A stretch of DNA of 6,422 nt, taken from assembly GCA_030446945.1 (NCBI GenBank), contig JAUJMI010000225.1:1-6422 (forward strand). Direction: 5' to 3'. The notes below the pieces were generated by a model that did no database searches, was not told where the DNA came from, and was given only the letters and a program-made list of their open reading frames with translations. Within the stretch, counting starts at the first letter, position 1. Each line of letters starts with the position of its first letter. Positions 1 to 6,084 of this stretch are shown here, piece after piece. The translations under genes were made by a program, and so were the position numbers. The DNA comes from Longimicrobium sp. (lineage in GTDB: Bacteria > Gemmatimonadota > Gemmatimonadetes > Longimicrobiales > Longimicrobiaceae).

Positions 1-1674
1 ATGGAGCGCGACGACGTCATCATCGTCTCGTCGGTCTCGTGCATCTACGGGTTGGGCGACCCGCAGGAGTACCGCAAGCTGATGCTGACGCTGGAAACCG
101 GGCAGGAGATCGGCCGCAAGAAGATCCTGGAGGGGCTCGTCGCCATCCAGTACTCGCGCAACGACGCCTCGTTCGAGCGCGGCACCTTCCGGGTGCGCGG
201 CGACACGATCGAGATCTACCCCGCGTACGAGGAGCAGGGGGTGCGGGTGGAGCTGTGGGGCGACGAGGTGGAGCGCATCACCCGCTTCGACCCGCTGACC
301 GGCGACACCATCGCGATCCTGCCGCGCTGCGCCATCTACCCGGCGAAGCACTTCGTGACCCAGCGGCCCACGCTGGAGCGCGCGGTGCAGCGCATAAGGG
401 CGGAGCTGGACGAGCGCCTCAAGGAGCTGTACCGCGACCAGAAGCTGCTGGAGGCGCAGCGCCTGGAGAGCCGCACCAACTTCGACATCGAGATGATGCT
501 GGAGATCGGGACGTGCTCGGGAATCGAGAACTACTCGCGCCACATCTCCGGGCGGGCGGAGGGCGACCGGCCGGCGTGCCTGTACGACTACTTCCCCGCG
601 GACTTCCTGGTGGTGGTGGACGAAAGCCACGTCACCGTTCCGCAGATCGGCGGGATGTTCAACGGCGACCGCGCGCGCAAGCTGACGCTGGTGGACCACG
701 GCTTCCGCCTTCCGTCCGCACTCGACAACCGGCCGCTCAAGTTTGACGAGTGGGAGACGCTGGTGCCGCGCGCCGTCTTCGTCTCCGCCACGCCGGGGGA
801 GTACGAGCTGGCCAAGGCGGGGGGCGTGGTGGTGGAGCAGATCATCCGCCCCACGGGGCTCATCGACCCGCAGGTGATCGTGCGGCCGGTGAAGGGGCAG
901 GTGGACGACCTGCTCGCCGAGATCCGCGTCCGCGCCGCGCGCAGCGAGCGGGTGCTGGTGACGACGTTGACCAAGCGGATGTCCGAGGACCTCACCGACT
1001 TCCTCTCGCAGGCGGGCGTGCGCGTGCGCTACCTGCACTCGGACATCGAGTCGCTGGAGCGGGTGGAGATCCTGCGCGACCTGCGCCTGGGGAAGTTCGA
1101 CGTGCTGATCGGGATCAACCTCCTGCGCGAGGGGCTGGATCTGCCCGAGGTGTCGCTGGTGGCGATCCTGGACGCGGACAAGGAAGGGTTCCTGCGCTCC
1201 TCGTCGTCGCTGATCCAGACCGTGGGCCGCGCCGCCCGCAACGTGCAGGGGACGGCGATCCTGTACGCCGACCGCATCACCGGCTCCATGCAGCGGATGA
1301 TGGAGGAGACGGACCGCCGGCGCACGCTGCAGGAGGAGTACAACCGCGAGCACGGCATCATCCCGCAGTCGGTGATCAAGTCGGTCGAGGAGATCGAGAA
1401 GTCCACGCGTGTGGCCGACTCGCGCAGCACCAAGTACGAGGCGCAGCAGGAGGAGATCCAAAAGGTGGCGGAGCGGCGCGCCGCGTTGGGCGCAAAGAAG
1501 CCGGAGGAGATCCTGGCCGACATCGAGCGCGAGATGCGCGACGCCGCCGCCCAGCTGGACTTCGAGCGCGCCGCCCTCCTGCGCGACCAGTACCTGGAGC
1601 TCAAGGCGGAGATGGACGGGGCGCGCCCGGCGCCGCAGCGGAGGACGGTGTCGCAGCTTCGCGGCTATGGCTGA
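1..1674 (+). CDS. uvrB: UvrABC excinuclease subunit B, 5'-truncated by window edge
   Basis: UvrB is the damage-verifying, helicase-like subunit of the cytoplasmic nucleotide excision repair complex; UvrA loads it on DNA and it recruits UvrC for incision. The 557 visible residues align from memory with the E. coli protein from its SVSCIYGLG segment to the end. Visible motifs are DESH (motif II, residues 207-210), SATPGEYE (262-269), the [14 protein letters not shown] block (373-386), QTVGRAARN (motif VI, 406-414) and a C-terminal UVR domain (about 508-543), the UvrC-binding helical hairpin. Full-length UvrB is about 670 residues, so roughly 120 N-terminal residues, including Walker A and most of the tyrosine-rich beta-hairpin, lie upstream. 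The ATG at position 1 is therefore an internal methionine. The stop overlaps the tsaE start by 8 bases. Identification is very secure. Confidence 0.98.
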   Translation: MERDDVIIVSSVSCIYGLGDPQEYRKLMLTLETGQEIGRKKILEGLVAIQYSRNDASFERGTFRVRGDTIEIYPAYEEQGVRVELWGDEVERITRFDPLTGDTIAILPRCAIYPAKHFVTQRPTLERAVQRIRAELDERLKELYRDQKLLEAQRLESRTNFDIEMMLEIGTCSGIENYSRHISGRAEGDRPACLYDYFPADFLVVVDESHVTVPQIGGMFNGDRARKLTLVDHGFRLPSALDNRPLKFDEWETLVPRAVFVSATPGEYELAKAGGVVVEQIIRPTGLIDPQVIVRPVKGQVDDLLAEIRVRAARSERVLVTTLTKRMSEDLTDFLSQAGVRVRYLHSDIESLERVEILRDLRLGKFDVLIGINLLREGLDLPEVSLVAILDADKEGFLRSSSSLIQTVGRAARNVQGTAILYADRITGSMQRMMEETDRRRTLQEEYNREHGIIPQSVIKSVEEIEKSTRVADSRSTKYEAQQEEIQKVAERRAALGAKKPEEILADIEREMRDAAAQLDFERAALLRDQYLELKAEMDGARPAPQRRTVSQLRGYG

Positions 1675-2134
1675 GCGGGTCGCGGAGCTCTCCGAGGCCG
1701 CGCTGGTGGCCTGGGGCGAGCGGATCGGGCGGGAGGCGGAGACGCCGCTGGTGATCGCGCTGCGCGGCGACCTGGGGGCGGGGAAGAGCACGCTGGCCCG
1801 CGCCATCGTGCACGGCACCGGGGTGGCGGGAGACGTCCCCTCGCCCACCTTCAACCTGCTCTTCCGCTACGACACGCCGCGAGGGGTGACGGTCCATCAC
1901 CTGGACCTGTACCGGCTGGAGGACCCCGACGAGGTGTGGGACCTTGGATGGCAGGAGCTGGGCGCCGCGGATGACGTGGTGCTGATCGAGTGGCCGGAGC
2001 GCGCGGAGACGATGCTGCCAGCGACGAGGTGGGAGGTGGAGCTGGAGGAGGCGGCTGGCGGTGATCTGCGCCGGGTCGCGGCCACGCCCGTCGGCGCCCC
2101 GCCCGCGCTGCCGCCGATGGAGGGGGCGCGTTGA
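1667..2134 (+). CDS. tsaE: tRNA threonylcarbamoyladenosine biosynthesis ATPase TsaE
   Basis: TsaE is the small P-loop ATPase that works with TsaB and TsaD in transferring threonylcarbamoyl to A37 of ANN-decoding tRNAs (t6A). The 155-residue product has the family hallmarks: Walker [10 protein letters not shown] (residues 34-42), SPTFNL (59-64), HLDLYRL (78-84) and IEWPER (107-112). Length is normal for the family (about 150). The ATG at 1667 lies inside the end of uvrB (8-base overlap). No good Shine-Dalgarno sits at normal spacing; the nearest purine-rich stretch, GGAGG at 1640-1644, is about 22 bases away. Translation is therefore probably coupled to uvrB. The C-terminal 15 or so residues are Ala/Pro-rich and look non-conserved. 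The stop overlaps the TTG start of tsaB by 4 bases. tsaD is not in the window. Confidence 0.95.
   Translation: MAERVAELSEAALVAWGERIGREAETPLVIALRGDLGAGKSTLARAIVHGTGVAGDVPSPTFNLLFRYDTPRGVTVHHLDLYRLEDPDEVWDLGWQELGAADDVVLIEWPERAETMLPATRWEVELEEAAGGDLRRVAATPVGAPPALPPMEGAR
2119..2126 (+). promoter_or_regulatory. Ribosome binding site deciding the tsaB TTG start
   Basis: GGAGGGGG lies 4 bases before the TTG at 2131, inside the last codons of tsaE. It supports TTG rather than a later codon as the tsaB start. The same arrangement (GGGGAGGG, 4 bases, TTGA) recurs before rimI. Confidence 0.65.
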
Positions 2135-2826
2135 CCGGGCCGGTGCTCGCCCTCGACAGCTCCACCCTCGGCGGCTCGGTGGCCGTGGGGGTGGACGGGC
2201 GCGTGGTGGCGGAGCGCGTCCTTCCCGACCAGGCCGGCGCGTCGGGGACGCTGCTCCCCAACGTGGACGAGGCGCTGCGGTCGGCCGGTCTGGCACCCGG
2301 CGACGTGGCGGCGCTGGTGGTGGGGGGCGGGCCGGGGTCGTTCACCGGCCTGCGCATCGCCGCGGCGACGGCCAAGGCGGTGGTGCGGGTGCGCGGGGTG
2401 CCCCTCTTCGCCTTCAGCGGCCTGATGGGCGCCGCGGCCGCGCGGCGCGAGGACGGGCGCGCGGTGTGCGCCCTCTTCGACGCCCGCAACCGCGAGGTGT
2501 ACGCCGGCTGCTGGCGCTTCGGGGGCGGCGTGGAGGAGGCGATGGCGGTCGAGGCGCTCGCGCTGGACGAACTCGGCGAGCGCTTCAGCGCCGACCCGCC
2601 CCTCTTTACCGGCGAGGGGGCGTGGATGCACCGCGAATCGCTGGCCGCCGCCTTCGGTGCGGAGGCCGTCGCGCCGGAGGAGGGGCCTTCCATCGCGGTG
2701 GGGCTCCTCTGGCTGGCGGGCGCGCTGCCGGAGCGGGGCCGCGTCGCCGATCCCGCGGCCTGGGAGCCGGAGTACGTGCGCTCCTCCGGCGCGGAGCGCA
2801 TCGCCGCACAGGGGAGGGTGCGTTGA
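2131..2826 (+). CDS. tsaB: tRNA threonylcarbamoyladenosine biosynthesis protein TsaB
   Basis: TsaB is the inactive ASKHA-fold paralogue of TsaD; it forms the TsaB-TsaD heterodimer to which TsaE binds during t6A synthesis. The 231-residue product begins with the family's N-terminal strand (VLALDSST, residues 5-12). It carries the signature GGGPGSFTGLRI (65-76) and ends with a segment containing EPEYVR, as TsaB proteins commonly do. Length matches E. coli TsaB (231). The TTG start is chosen because it follows a strong Shine-Dalgarno and gives a 4-base TTGA overlap with the tsaE stop. It also places the first beta strand at residue 5, where it belongs. Its stop in turn overlaps the likely rimI start. 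Its position between tsaE and rimI is a common bacterial arrangement and supports the call. Confidence 0.94.
   Translation: MTGPVLALDSSTLGGSVAVGVDGRVVAERVLPDQAGASGTLLPNVDEALRSAGLAPGDVAALVVGGGPGSFTGLRIAAATAKAVVRVRGVPLFAFSGLMGAAAARREDGRAVCALFDARNREVYAGCWRFGGGVEEAMAVEALALDELGERFSADPPLFTGEGAWMHRESLAAAFGAEAVAPEEGPSIAVGLLWLAGALPERGRVADPAAWEPEYVRSSGAERIAAQGRVR
2811..2818 (+). promoter_or_regulatory. Ribosome binding site deciding the rimI TTG start
   Basis: GGGGAGGG at the end of tsaB is 4 bases from the TTG at 2823 but 25 bases from the alternative ATG at 2844. Spacing therefore favours TTG. The architecture matches the tsaE/tsaB junction. Confidence 0.6.
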
Positions 2827-3287
2827 GCGGCGCGGTGCGCGCGATGCCCGCCTTCCGCATTCGCCTCCTGCGCGCGAGCGACCTGCCGGAAGTGATGGGG
2901 ATCGAGACCGCCGCGTTCTCCACCCCCTGGCGCGAGAACACCTTTCGCGGCCTGATGCGCCGCACCGACACCGACCTTTTCGTGGCCGACGCCGTGGGGC
3001 GGGTGGTGGGCTACGCCGCGTGCTGGACCGTGGTCGACCAGAGCGAGCTGGGGAACGTGGCCGTGGCCGAGGACGCGCGCGGACGCGGGATCGGCGGGGC
3101 GCTGGTGGATGCCGTGGTGCGCAGGGTCCGCGAACGCGGGGCACATGAGCTCTTTCTGGAGGTCCGCGAGTCCAACGTGGGCGCGCAGTCGGTGTACCTG
3201 GAGCGCGGTTTCTCGGTGATCGGCCGCCGCCGCTCGTACTACTCGTCGCCCACGGAAGACGCGCTCATTATGCGTCTCCGCGTTTGA
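2823..3287 (+). CDS. rimI: Ribosomal protein S18-alanine N-acetyltransferase RimI
   Basis: RimI is a GNAT-family enzyme that uses acetyl-CoA to acetylate the N-terminal alanine of ribosomal protein S18. From TTG 2823 the product is 154 residues; from ATG 2844 it is 147, close to E. coli RimI (148). Visible features are the early PWRENTF segment typical of RimI (residues 35-41), the acetyl-CoA-binding motif A RGRGIG (86-91) after the strand LGNVAVAED, and LEVRESN (112-118) followed by VYLERGF (124-130). That last region holds the Glu and Tyr expected to be catalytic in this family. The TTG is preferred because of the Shine-Dalgarno at 2811 and the TTGA overlap with tsaB, but ATG 2844 is possible. 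RimI-like GNATs are often encoded next to tsaB. It is probably the last gene of the uvrB-tsaE-tsaB-rimI transcript; the ssb promoter starts 9 bases on. Confidence 0.93.
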   Translation: MSGAVRAMPAFRIRLLRASDLPEVMGIETAAFSTPWRENTFRGLMRRTDTDLFVADAVGRVVGYAACWTVVDQSELGNVAVAEDARGRGIGGALVDAVVRRVRERGAHELFLEVRESNVGAQSVYLERGFSVIGRRRSYYSSPTEDALIMRLRV

Positions 3288-3295
3288 CGATTCTC

Positions 3296-3325
3296 TTGAC
3301 ACCGGGTGCGCGGGTGGACTATCCT
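3296..3325 (+). promoter_or_regulatory. Sigma70-like promoter for ssb
   Basis: A perfect -35 hexamer TTGACA (3296-3301) is followed, after an 18-base spacer, by a -10-like TATCCT (3320-3325). It sits immediately after rimI in the only intergenic gap of the housekeeping block. Transcription would start near 3332, giving a leader of about 44 bases before the ssb GTG. It implies that ssb can be expressed independently of the upstream operon. Confidence 0.7.
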
Positions 3326-3364
3326 ATGCGCCTCCGCTGTGTCAACTCTGTTCACTTTGGGATG

Positions 3365-3373
3365 AAGGAGGAG
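3365..3373 (+). promoter_or_regulatory. Strong ribosome binding site of ssb
   Basis: AAGGAGGAG lies just before the GTG at 3376 (4 bases after its AGGAGG core). It confirms the GTG start and suggests efficient translation, as expected for an abundant protein. Confidence 0.75.
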
Positions 3374-3375
3374 CT

Positions 3376-3906
3376 GTGGCTCGCAGCCTGAACAAGGCCA
3401 TGCTGATCGGCAACGTGGGCTCGGACCCCGAGATCCGTACGACTGCGGGCGGAGCGCGCGTCGCGCAGTTCTCGCTCGCTACCAGCCGGCGCTGGAACGA
3501 CCGGAACGGCCAGCAGCAGGAAAAGACCGAGTGGCACCGCGTGGTGGCCTGGGACAAGCCTTTCCCGCTGGTGGACGTGATCGAGAAGTACCTGAAGAAG
3601 GGCGAGCGGGTGTACGTCGAGGGCGAGATCGAGTACCGCACGTACGACGACAAGGATGGGAACACCCGGTACGTCACCGAGATCCGCGCGCGCGAGGTCC
3701 TCCTCCTCGGCAGCCGTGAAGGGGGCGGCGGCGGGGATTACGGCGGCGGCGGGGGCGGTTACCGCCAGGCGGCCACGTCGGGCTCAGGCGGCGGCGGCGC
3801 CAATCGCGGCGGGTCGCGCGGCGGCGGCGGTGGAGCCGGCGCGGGCGGCTCGTACGACGACTTCCAGGCGCCCGCGATGGAGGGCGACGACGATCTGCCG
3901 TTCTAG
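3376..3906 (+). CDS. ssb: Single-stranded DNA-binding protein SSB
   Basis: SSB coats single-stranded DNA in replication, recombination and repair and recruits partner proteins through its C-terminal tip. The 176-residue product has an N-terminal OB fold (about residues 4-112) starting SLNKAMLIGNVGSDPEIR, with the conserved TEWHRVVAWD (51-60), a KKGERVYVEGEIEYR strand and the TEIRAREVLLL strand. A glycine-rich, low-complexity linker follows (about 114-158). The protein ends with the partner-binding acidic tip MEGDDDLPF. Length is normal (E. coli 178). The GTG start is supported by the preceding AAGGAGG and by the ARSLNK N-terminus. The gene has its own promoter and probably its own terminator, so it is likely monocistronic. 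It is not beside rpsF/rpsR, where ssb often lies in other bacteria. Confidence 0.97.
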   Translation: MARSLNKAMLIGNVGSDPEIRTTAGGARVAQFSLATSRRWNDRNGQQQEKTEWHRVVAWDKPFPLVDVIEKYLKKGERVYVEGEIEYRTYDDKDGNTRYVTEIRAREVLLLGSREGGGGGDYGGGGGGYRQAATSGSGGGGANRGGSRGGGGGAGAGGSYDDFQAPAMEGDDDLPF

Positions 3907-3977
3907 AACCGGTTATCTGGACATTGTTTTCAAACGGGAAGAGGTAAGCGATGTAAGTGCTTCTTCCACAGGTGGTG

Positions 3978-4021
3978 ACGCACCGGGTGGCGTTCCTCTG
4001 CGAGGGGTCCCCGGTGCGTTT
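3978..4021 (+). terminator. Probable ssb terminator hairpin
   Basis: ACGCACCGGG (3978-3987) pairs perfectly with CCCGGTGCGT (4010-4019), a 10-bp stem. A smaller stem sits inside it (TTCCTC 3993-3998 with GAGGGG 4002-4007, two G-U pairs). Only three T residues follow the outer stem (4019-4021), so the U-tract is weak. The position, 72 bases after the ssb stop with no gene between, fits a transcription terminator; a processed RNA structure is the alternative. Confidence 0.55.
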
Positions 4022-4121
4022 CAGCTTGCGTGACGTCGGGCATGCATCGAGAGCCGCCGCGTCTCCATTCGTCTGGATTGAGAAGGATCAGTGAGAGAGG
4101 TGGTCTAGGAGCGATTGCGCC

Positions 4122-4191
4122 AGCACCAGGAATTGGTCCACCGTTGTCCCTGCCGCTGCACCGGCTCTCCGCGCCGGTGAGCTCTGGTGCT
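4122..4191 (+). other. Possible structured leader upstream of the DUF1493-like gene
   Basis: AGCACCAG (4122-4129) is perfectly complementary to CTGGTGCT (4184-4191). Between them is a second stem, CACCGGC (4159-4165) with GCCGGTG (4173-4179) around a 7-base loop. The structure ends 14 bases before the ribosome binding site at 4206. The rest of the 3907-4219 gap shows the ssb terminator and no convincing gene or tRNA. It matches no riboswitch class I recognise; chance pairing in GC-rich DNA remains possible. Confidence 0.3.
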
Positions 4192-4205
4192 CGACGGCTA
4201 CCATC

Positions 4206-4212
4206 GGGGAGG
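4206..4212 (+). promoter_or_regulatory. Ribosome binding site deciding ATG 4220
   Basis: GGGGAGG is 7 bases before ATG 4220, an ideal spacing. It rules in favour of that ATG over the in-frame GTG at 4187, which has no such site. Confidence 0.65.
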
Positions 4213-4219
4213 TGCCCAG

Positions 4220-4705
4220 ATGAGCAGGAACCTATTCGACCAGGTGGCGGATTTCGTCGCGCACGAGACTGGGGTCCGTCGAGAGCGAATCGCTCCTGAA
4301 ACCCTCGTCGAGGATGATCTCGGCTGTACGGGCGACGACGCGCTGGACCTGATCACCGATTTCTCCCGAGAGTTCAGGGTGGACCTGGAGGATTTTCGCT
4401 TTGACTTCCACTTCGGTCCTGAGAGGGCAGCCGGACCGGAGATGCTGATACTTGCGCCGGTAGCGCTCCTCGCTCAGCCTCTTCGGTTACCGCTGGCAGA
4501 CGCAGAGCAGCCTGGAACCGGTGAGCGTCGGTCATCTGGCCGCAGTTGCGGCACAGGGTCGCTGGTTCCGCCCGGTTGCCAAATCGTCGTAGATGGGCTC
4601 CTCCCGCCCCGGAGGACGGGTGTCCCCGCCGCAGAGGTTGTGGAGGCAATCGACGCCGGGCGGACCCAAGTCTCTCGTAGAGTCCCGTGCGCCCTGCGCG
4701 CCTGA
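4220..4705 (+). CDS. Acyl-carrier-like DUF1493-type protein, apparently frameshifted
   Basis: The first 68 or so residues read as a small helical, acyl-carrier-like domain of the DUF1493 type: ETGVRRERIAPETLVEDDLG, then GDDALDLI, then a DLEDFRFDFHF segment. The position where true carrier proteins have the phosphopantetheine serine (DSL) reads GDD, so it should not carry that arm. The domain's function is unknown; such genes occur in accessory regions. A short hydrophobic stretch (MLILAPVALLA, about residues 75-85) follows. After about 4464 this frame turns into Pro/Arg/Gly-rich sequence that looks non-coding, and it runs 161 residues in all. The expected C-terminus lies in the +1 frame and stops at 4592, which would give about 123 residues, near the usual DUF1493 length. 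The long reading ends inside repeat copy A. The N-terminal domain call is from memory of the family; the frameshift is inferred. Confidence 0.62.
   Translation: MSRNLFDQVADFVAHETGVRRERIAPETLVEDDLGCTGDDALDLITDFSREFRVDLEDFRFDFHFGPERAAGPEMLILAPVALLAQPLRLPLADAEQPGTGERRSSGRSCGTGSLVPPGCQIVVDGLLPPRRTGVPAAEVVEAIDAGRTQVSRRVPCALRA
4464..4592 (+). pseudogene. Displaced C-terminal part of the DUF1493-like gene (+1 frame)
   Basis: Read from 4464 in the +1 frame relative to ATG 4220, the sequence gives SLFGYRWQTQ, then PVSVGHLAAVAAQGRW, then FRPVAKSS and a TAG at 4590-4592. The VGHLAAVAAQGRW pattern is what I expect at the end of DUF1493-type proteins (compare the general form TVGHLVxAxxxGRW). A TAG at 4461-4463 closes this frame upstream, so the frame change must occur between about 4464 and 4480. 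One inserted base there, or two lost, would explain it. It could be decay, a sequencing or assembly error, or less likely programmed shifting; no classic slippery heptamer is visible. Confidence 0.55.
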
Positions 4706-4724
4706 TCCCTGAACGTTCGGCGGC
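4700..4724 (+). repeat. Boundary repeat copy A
   Basis: The 25-base copy reads GCCTGATCCCTGAACGTTCG followed by GCGGC. It differs from copies B and C by one extra base and a few substitutions, and shares with C the following TC-TGC. It contains the stop of the long reading of the DUF1493-like gene (TGA 4703-4705) and ends 23 bases before the next start, ATG 4748. Confidence 0.5.
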
Positions 4725-4747
4725 TCGTGCCTCGCGCAGGAGGATCG

Positions 4748-5170
4748 ATGTTGCAGCGTCTCGCCTCGGCGTTCCGGCGCCTGAACCGAACTGTGGAAGG
4801 TGAGCTACTGGTGGTCACGGATGCTGGATTGGAGCTCCGCGATCGGCGTCACGCGCACCCGATCTGGACTATGGGATGGAAGGCACTGGAGGAGGTTGTC
4901 GCCTTCAAGCGTGACATGGTCACGGTGGACGATCTCTGCCTCGGCTTCCGCTCTCGAGGCGAGAGCCAGTTCTACGTTTGTGATGAGGAGACTCCAGGCT
5001 GGGACCAAGTGAACGACGCTCTGACTGCGCGTTACGGCATTCAGTACCAGGCATGGGTTGCCGAGATCATGAAGCCGCCTTTCGTAGAGAACTGGACCGT
5101 ACTATGGCGTCGAGACGCCGCCGAACAGGCGCATGAAGCCGACGTGCGGCCGGGCATTTCGGCAGAGTAG
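4748..5170 (+). CDS. Conserved-looking hypothetical protein, 140 residues
   Basis: I cannot name a family with confidence. The product is soluble, with no signal peptide or membrane helix. It has a strand-rich N-terminal half (GELLVVTDAGLELRD, residues 18-32) and tryptophan-rich positions such as PIWTMGWKALEEVVAFKRDM (38-57). A VDDLCLGF strand (60-67), a DEETPGW turn (79-85) and a C-terminal PPFVENWTVLWRR segment (110-122) follow. The last 18 residues look variable. The alternation of hydrophobic strands with conserved-looking W, G and P resembles small single-domain bacterial accessory proteins, some of them immunity proteins, but that is only an impression. ATG 4748 is chosen because AGGAGG (4738-4743) lies just before it; an in-frame GTG at 4727 lies inside the repeat region. 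It follows the DUF1493-like gene in the same direction, with repeat A between them. Confidence 0.72.
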   Translation: MLQRLASAFRRLNRTVEGELLVVTDAGLELRDRRHAHPIWTMGWKALEEVVAFKRDMVTVDDLCLGFRSRGESQFYVCDEETPGWDQVNDALTARYGIQYQAWVAEIMKPPFVENWTVLWRRDAAEQAHEADVRPGISAE

Positions 5171-5215
5171 ATTCCGGGGAGGCCGCACGCGGCCTATCCT
5201 GGGTCATTCGGCGGC
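5171..5215 (+). repeat. Boundary repeat copy B
   Basis: This 45-base copy matches copy C (6003-6047) at 35 of 45 positions without gaps, counted by eye. The core 5192-5215 begins GCCTATCCTGGG and ends ATTCGGCGGC. It includes a near-perfect inverted repeat AGGCCGC/GCGGCCT (5180-5195), which could fold at the end of the preceding gene's mRNA. It starts directly after the stop at 5170 and ends 18 bases before ATG 5234. The TATCCT at 5195-5200 also equals the -10 hexamer proposed for ssb, so a promoter role is an alternative. Confidence 0.6.
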
Positions 5216-5233
5216 AACCTCGTGTGTTCAGCT

Positions 5234-5533
5234 ATGAAGCTGCTGAGACGGCTCGGCAATATCTCCGACGCAGCGGAGGTTTCCATTCCGGTGTTGCTCG
5301 GCACGGGGCTCTTCCTCGGCCTCTATGTCGGGGTGCCACTCGCGGTAACCTCCGCCCTTTTTCAGGCGTCCAGGCCCGGTGCTGGGGTGGCCGTGCTCCT
5401 ACTCACCGCCCTGCTGGTGGCGGCGAATGTTCGGGACGCACTGCGGAGGCGCTGGAGCTGGGTCAGTGGTGGTGCTGCTGGCCTCTGGGTGCTGTGCGTC
5501 GGGTACGCGACTATCCTGCTCCTCCTGGAGTAG
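5234..5533 (+). CDS. Small membrane protein with three predicted helices
   Basis: The 99-residue product is mostly hydrophobic, with three likely membrane segments: about residues 18-42 (starting IPVLLGTGLFLGLYVGVP), about 50-66 (GAGVAVLLLTALLVAAN) and about 77-98 (ending CVGYATILLLLE). The loop between helices 2 and 3 is basic (RDALRRRWSW), which places it in the cytoplasm by the positive-inside rule, as does the basic N-terminus MKLLRR only if there is an even number of crossings between; topology is therefore uncertain. I recognise no family. ATG 5234 is preferred over an in-frame GTG at 5222 because of the basic start, but neither has a clear Shine-Dalgarno. Repeat B lies immediately upstream. 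Expression may depend on the upstream gene or on a TATCCT-type promoter in the repeat. Confidence 0.6.
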   Translation: MKLLRRLGNISDAAEVSIPVLLGTGLFLGLYVGVPLAVTSALFQASRPGAGVAVLLLTALLVAANVRDALRRRWSWVSGGAAGLWVLCVGYATILLLLE

Positions 5534-6002
5534 GCGCTGCGCCGCACTGGTGCACGCGGGCAGCGGGTCCCTCACCCCCCGGCGAGCTGTGCGCTAAGTG
5601 ATCCCCGGGTTGCCTCCTGCTTTGTCGGCGTGAAATCGGGCCTGGGCGTACTTGCGGCGCTGGTCTCTCTGCGGATGCGCTTGCCGTGCATGGGAGAGAG
5701 ATGGAGGATATGGGTGGGCTTCTCACCACCATCGGGCTGACCGGGTCCCATGTACTTGCCGTTCAGCGGGGCCCATGGAGCGCGGCTAAATCGGCCGCGC
5801 CTGGCGGGCGTCGGGCGAAGGTGCGGAGAACGACGCGGGTCGTGTTGGGGACTGCGCTGCTGATGCTGAGTCCGATGATGGGGTTCGACGAGGTTGCCTT
5901 TGATCGTGACCATGATCGCAGCGCTAACCGACCGTTGGCTGCAACGCCGCCCGGCCGCCCAAGCGGATGAAGTCGCGTGCGGCCGGTACGTGGATAGCGG
6001 CC
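5534..6002 (+). other. Stretch with no clearly intact gene; possible decayed membrane-protein gene
   Basis: No reading frame here is convincing from end to end. In the frame starting GTG 5630 there is a membrane-like segment (KSGLGVLAALVSL) that stops at 5738. In the frame one base back, 5686-5970 is open (94 residues from GTG 5686), with EMEDMGGLLTTIGLTGSHVL and, later, RVVLGTALLMLSPMMGF, which resembles a second membrane helix. Joined by a one-base shift near 5670, the two would form a small membrane protein of about 110 residues. There is no good ribosome binding site. I see no RNA gene, terminator or mobile-element end in the stretch; 5534-5629 holds nothing I can name. Confidence 0.3.
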
Positions 6003-6047
6003 ATTCCTCTGTGGCCACACGCGGCCTATCCTCGAGCGTTCAGCGGC
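6003..6047 (+). repeat. Boundary repeat copy C
   Basis: This copy matches copy B at 35 of 45 positions, with identical spacing between the shared ATTCC at the left end, the ACGCGGCCTATCCT block in the middle and the TTC-GCGGC end. The inverted repeat of copy B is only partly kept (GGCC/GGCC). The core is 6024-6047, beginning GCCTATCCTCGAGCGTTCAG. It ends 37 bases before the GTG start of the exported protein at 6085. Confidence 0.6.
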
Positions 6048-6084
6048 TCCTGCGGGACCTCTCTCCTCTCGCCCTTGTCGATGA

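Noticed and set aside
1..3. ATG at the first base as the uvrB start
   Set aside because: It falls well inside the conserved UvrB sequence; the N-terminal ATP-binding part lies upstream of the window.
1851..3302. Long minus-strand open frames (up to 483 codons) across tsaE, tsaB and rimI
   Set aside because: They are antisense to three well-identified genes and encode Pro/Arg/Ala-rich, low-complexity sequence typical of shadow frames in GC-rich DNA.
3362..3391. Nine-codon mini-frame (ATG 3362 to TGA 3391) overlapping the ssb start
   Set aside because: It has no ribosome binding site of its own and its bases are the ssb Shine-Dalgarno and first codons.
3720..3850. GGC-rich repeats as a tandem-repeat locus
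   Set aside because: They encode the glycine-rich linker of SSB in frame and need no other explanation.
3907..4219. tRNA or other known RNA gene between ssb and the DUF1493-like gene
   Set aside because: No cloverleaf, T-loop consensus or CCA end was found; only the terminator hairpin and the unassigned leader structure are seen.
5880..5930. Imperfect palindrome around GATCGTGACCATGATC as an operator
   Set aside because: Four of 16 positions break the symmetry and it is not placed upstream of a supported gene.
5572..6018. Minus-strand 148-codon open frame
   Set aside because: The translation is His/Arg/Pro-rich with no recognisable domain and no ribosome binding site; the plus strand carries the more membrane-like signal.
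5171..6047. Repeats B and C as complete integron attC sites
   Set aside because: The left half is loosely similar, but no GTTRRRY-type right half or long complementary arm is visible, and no integrase is in the window.
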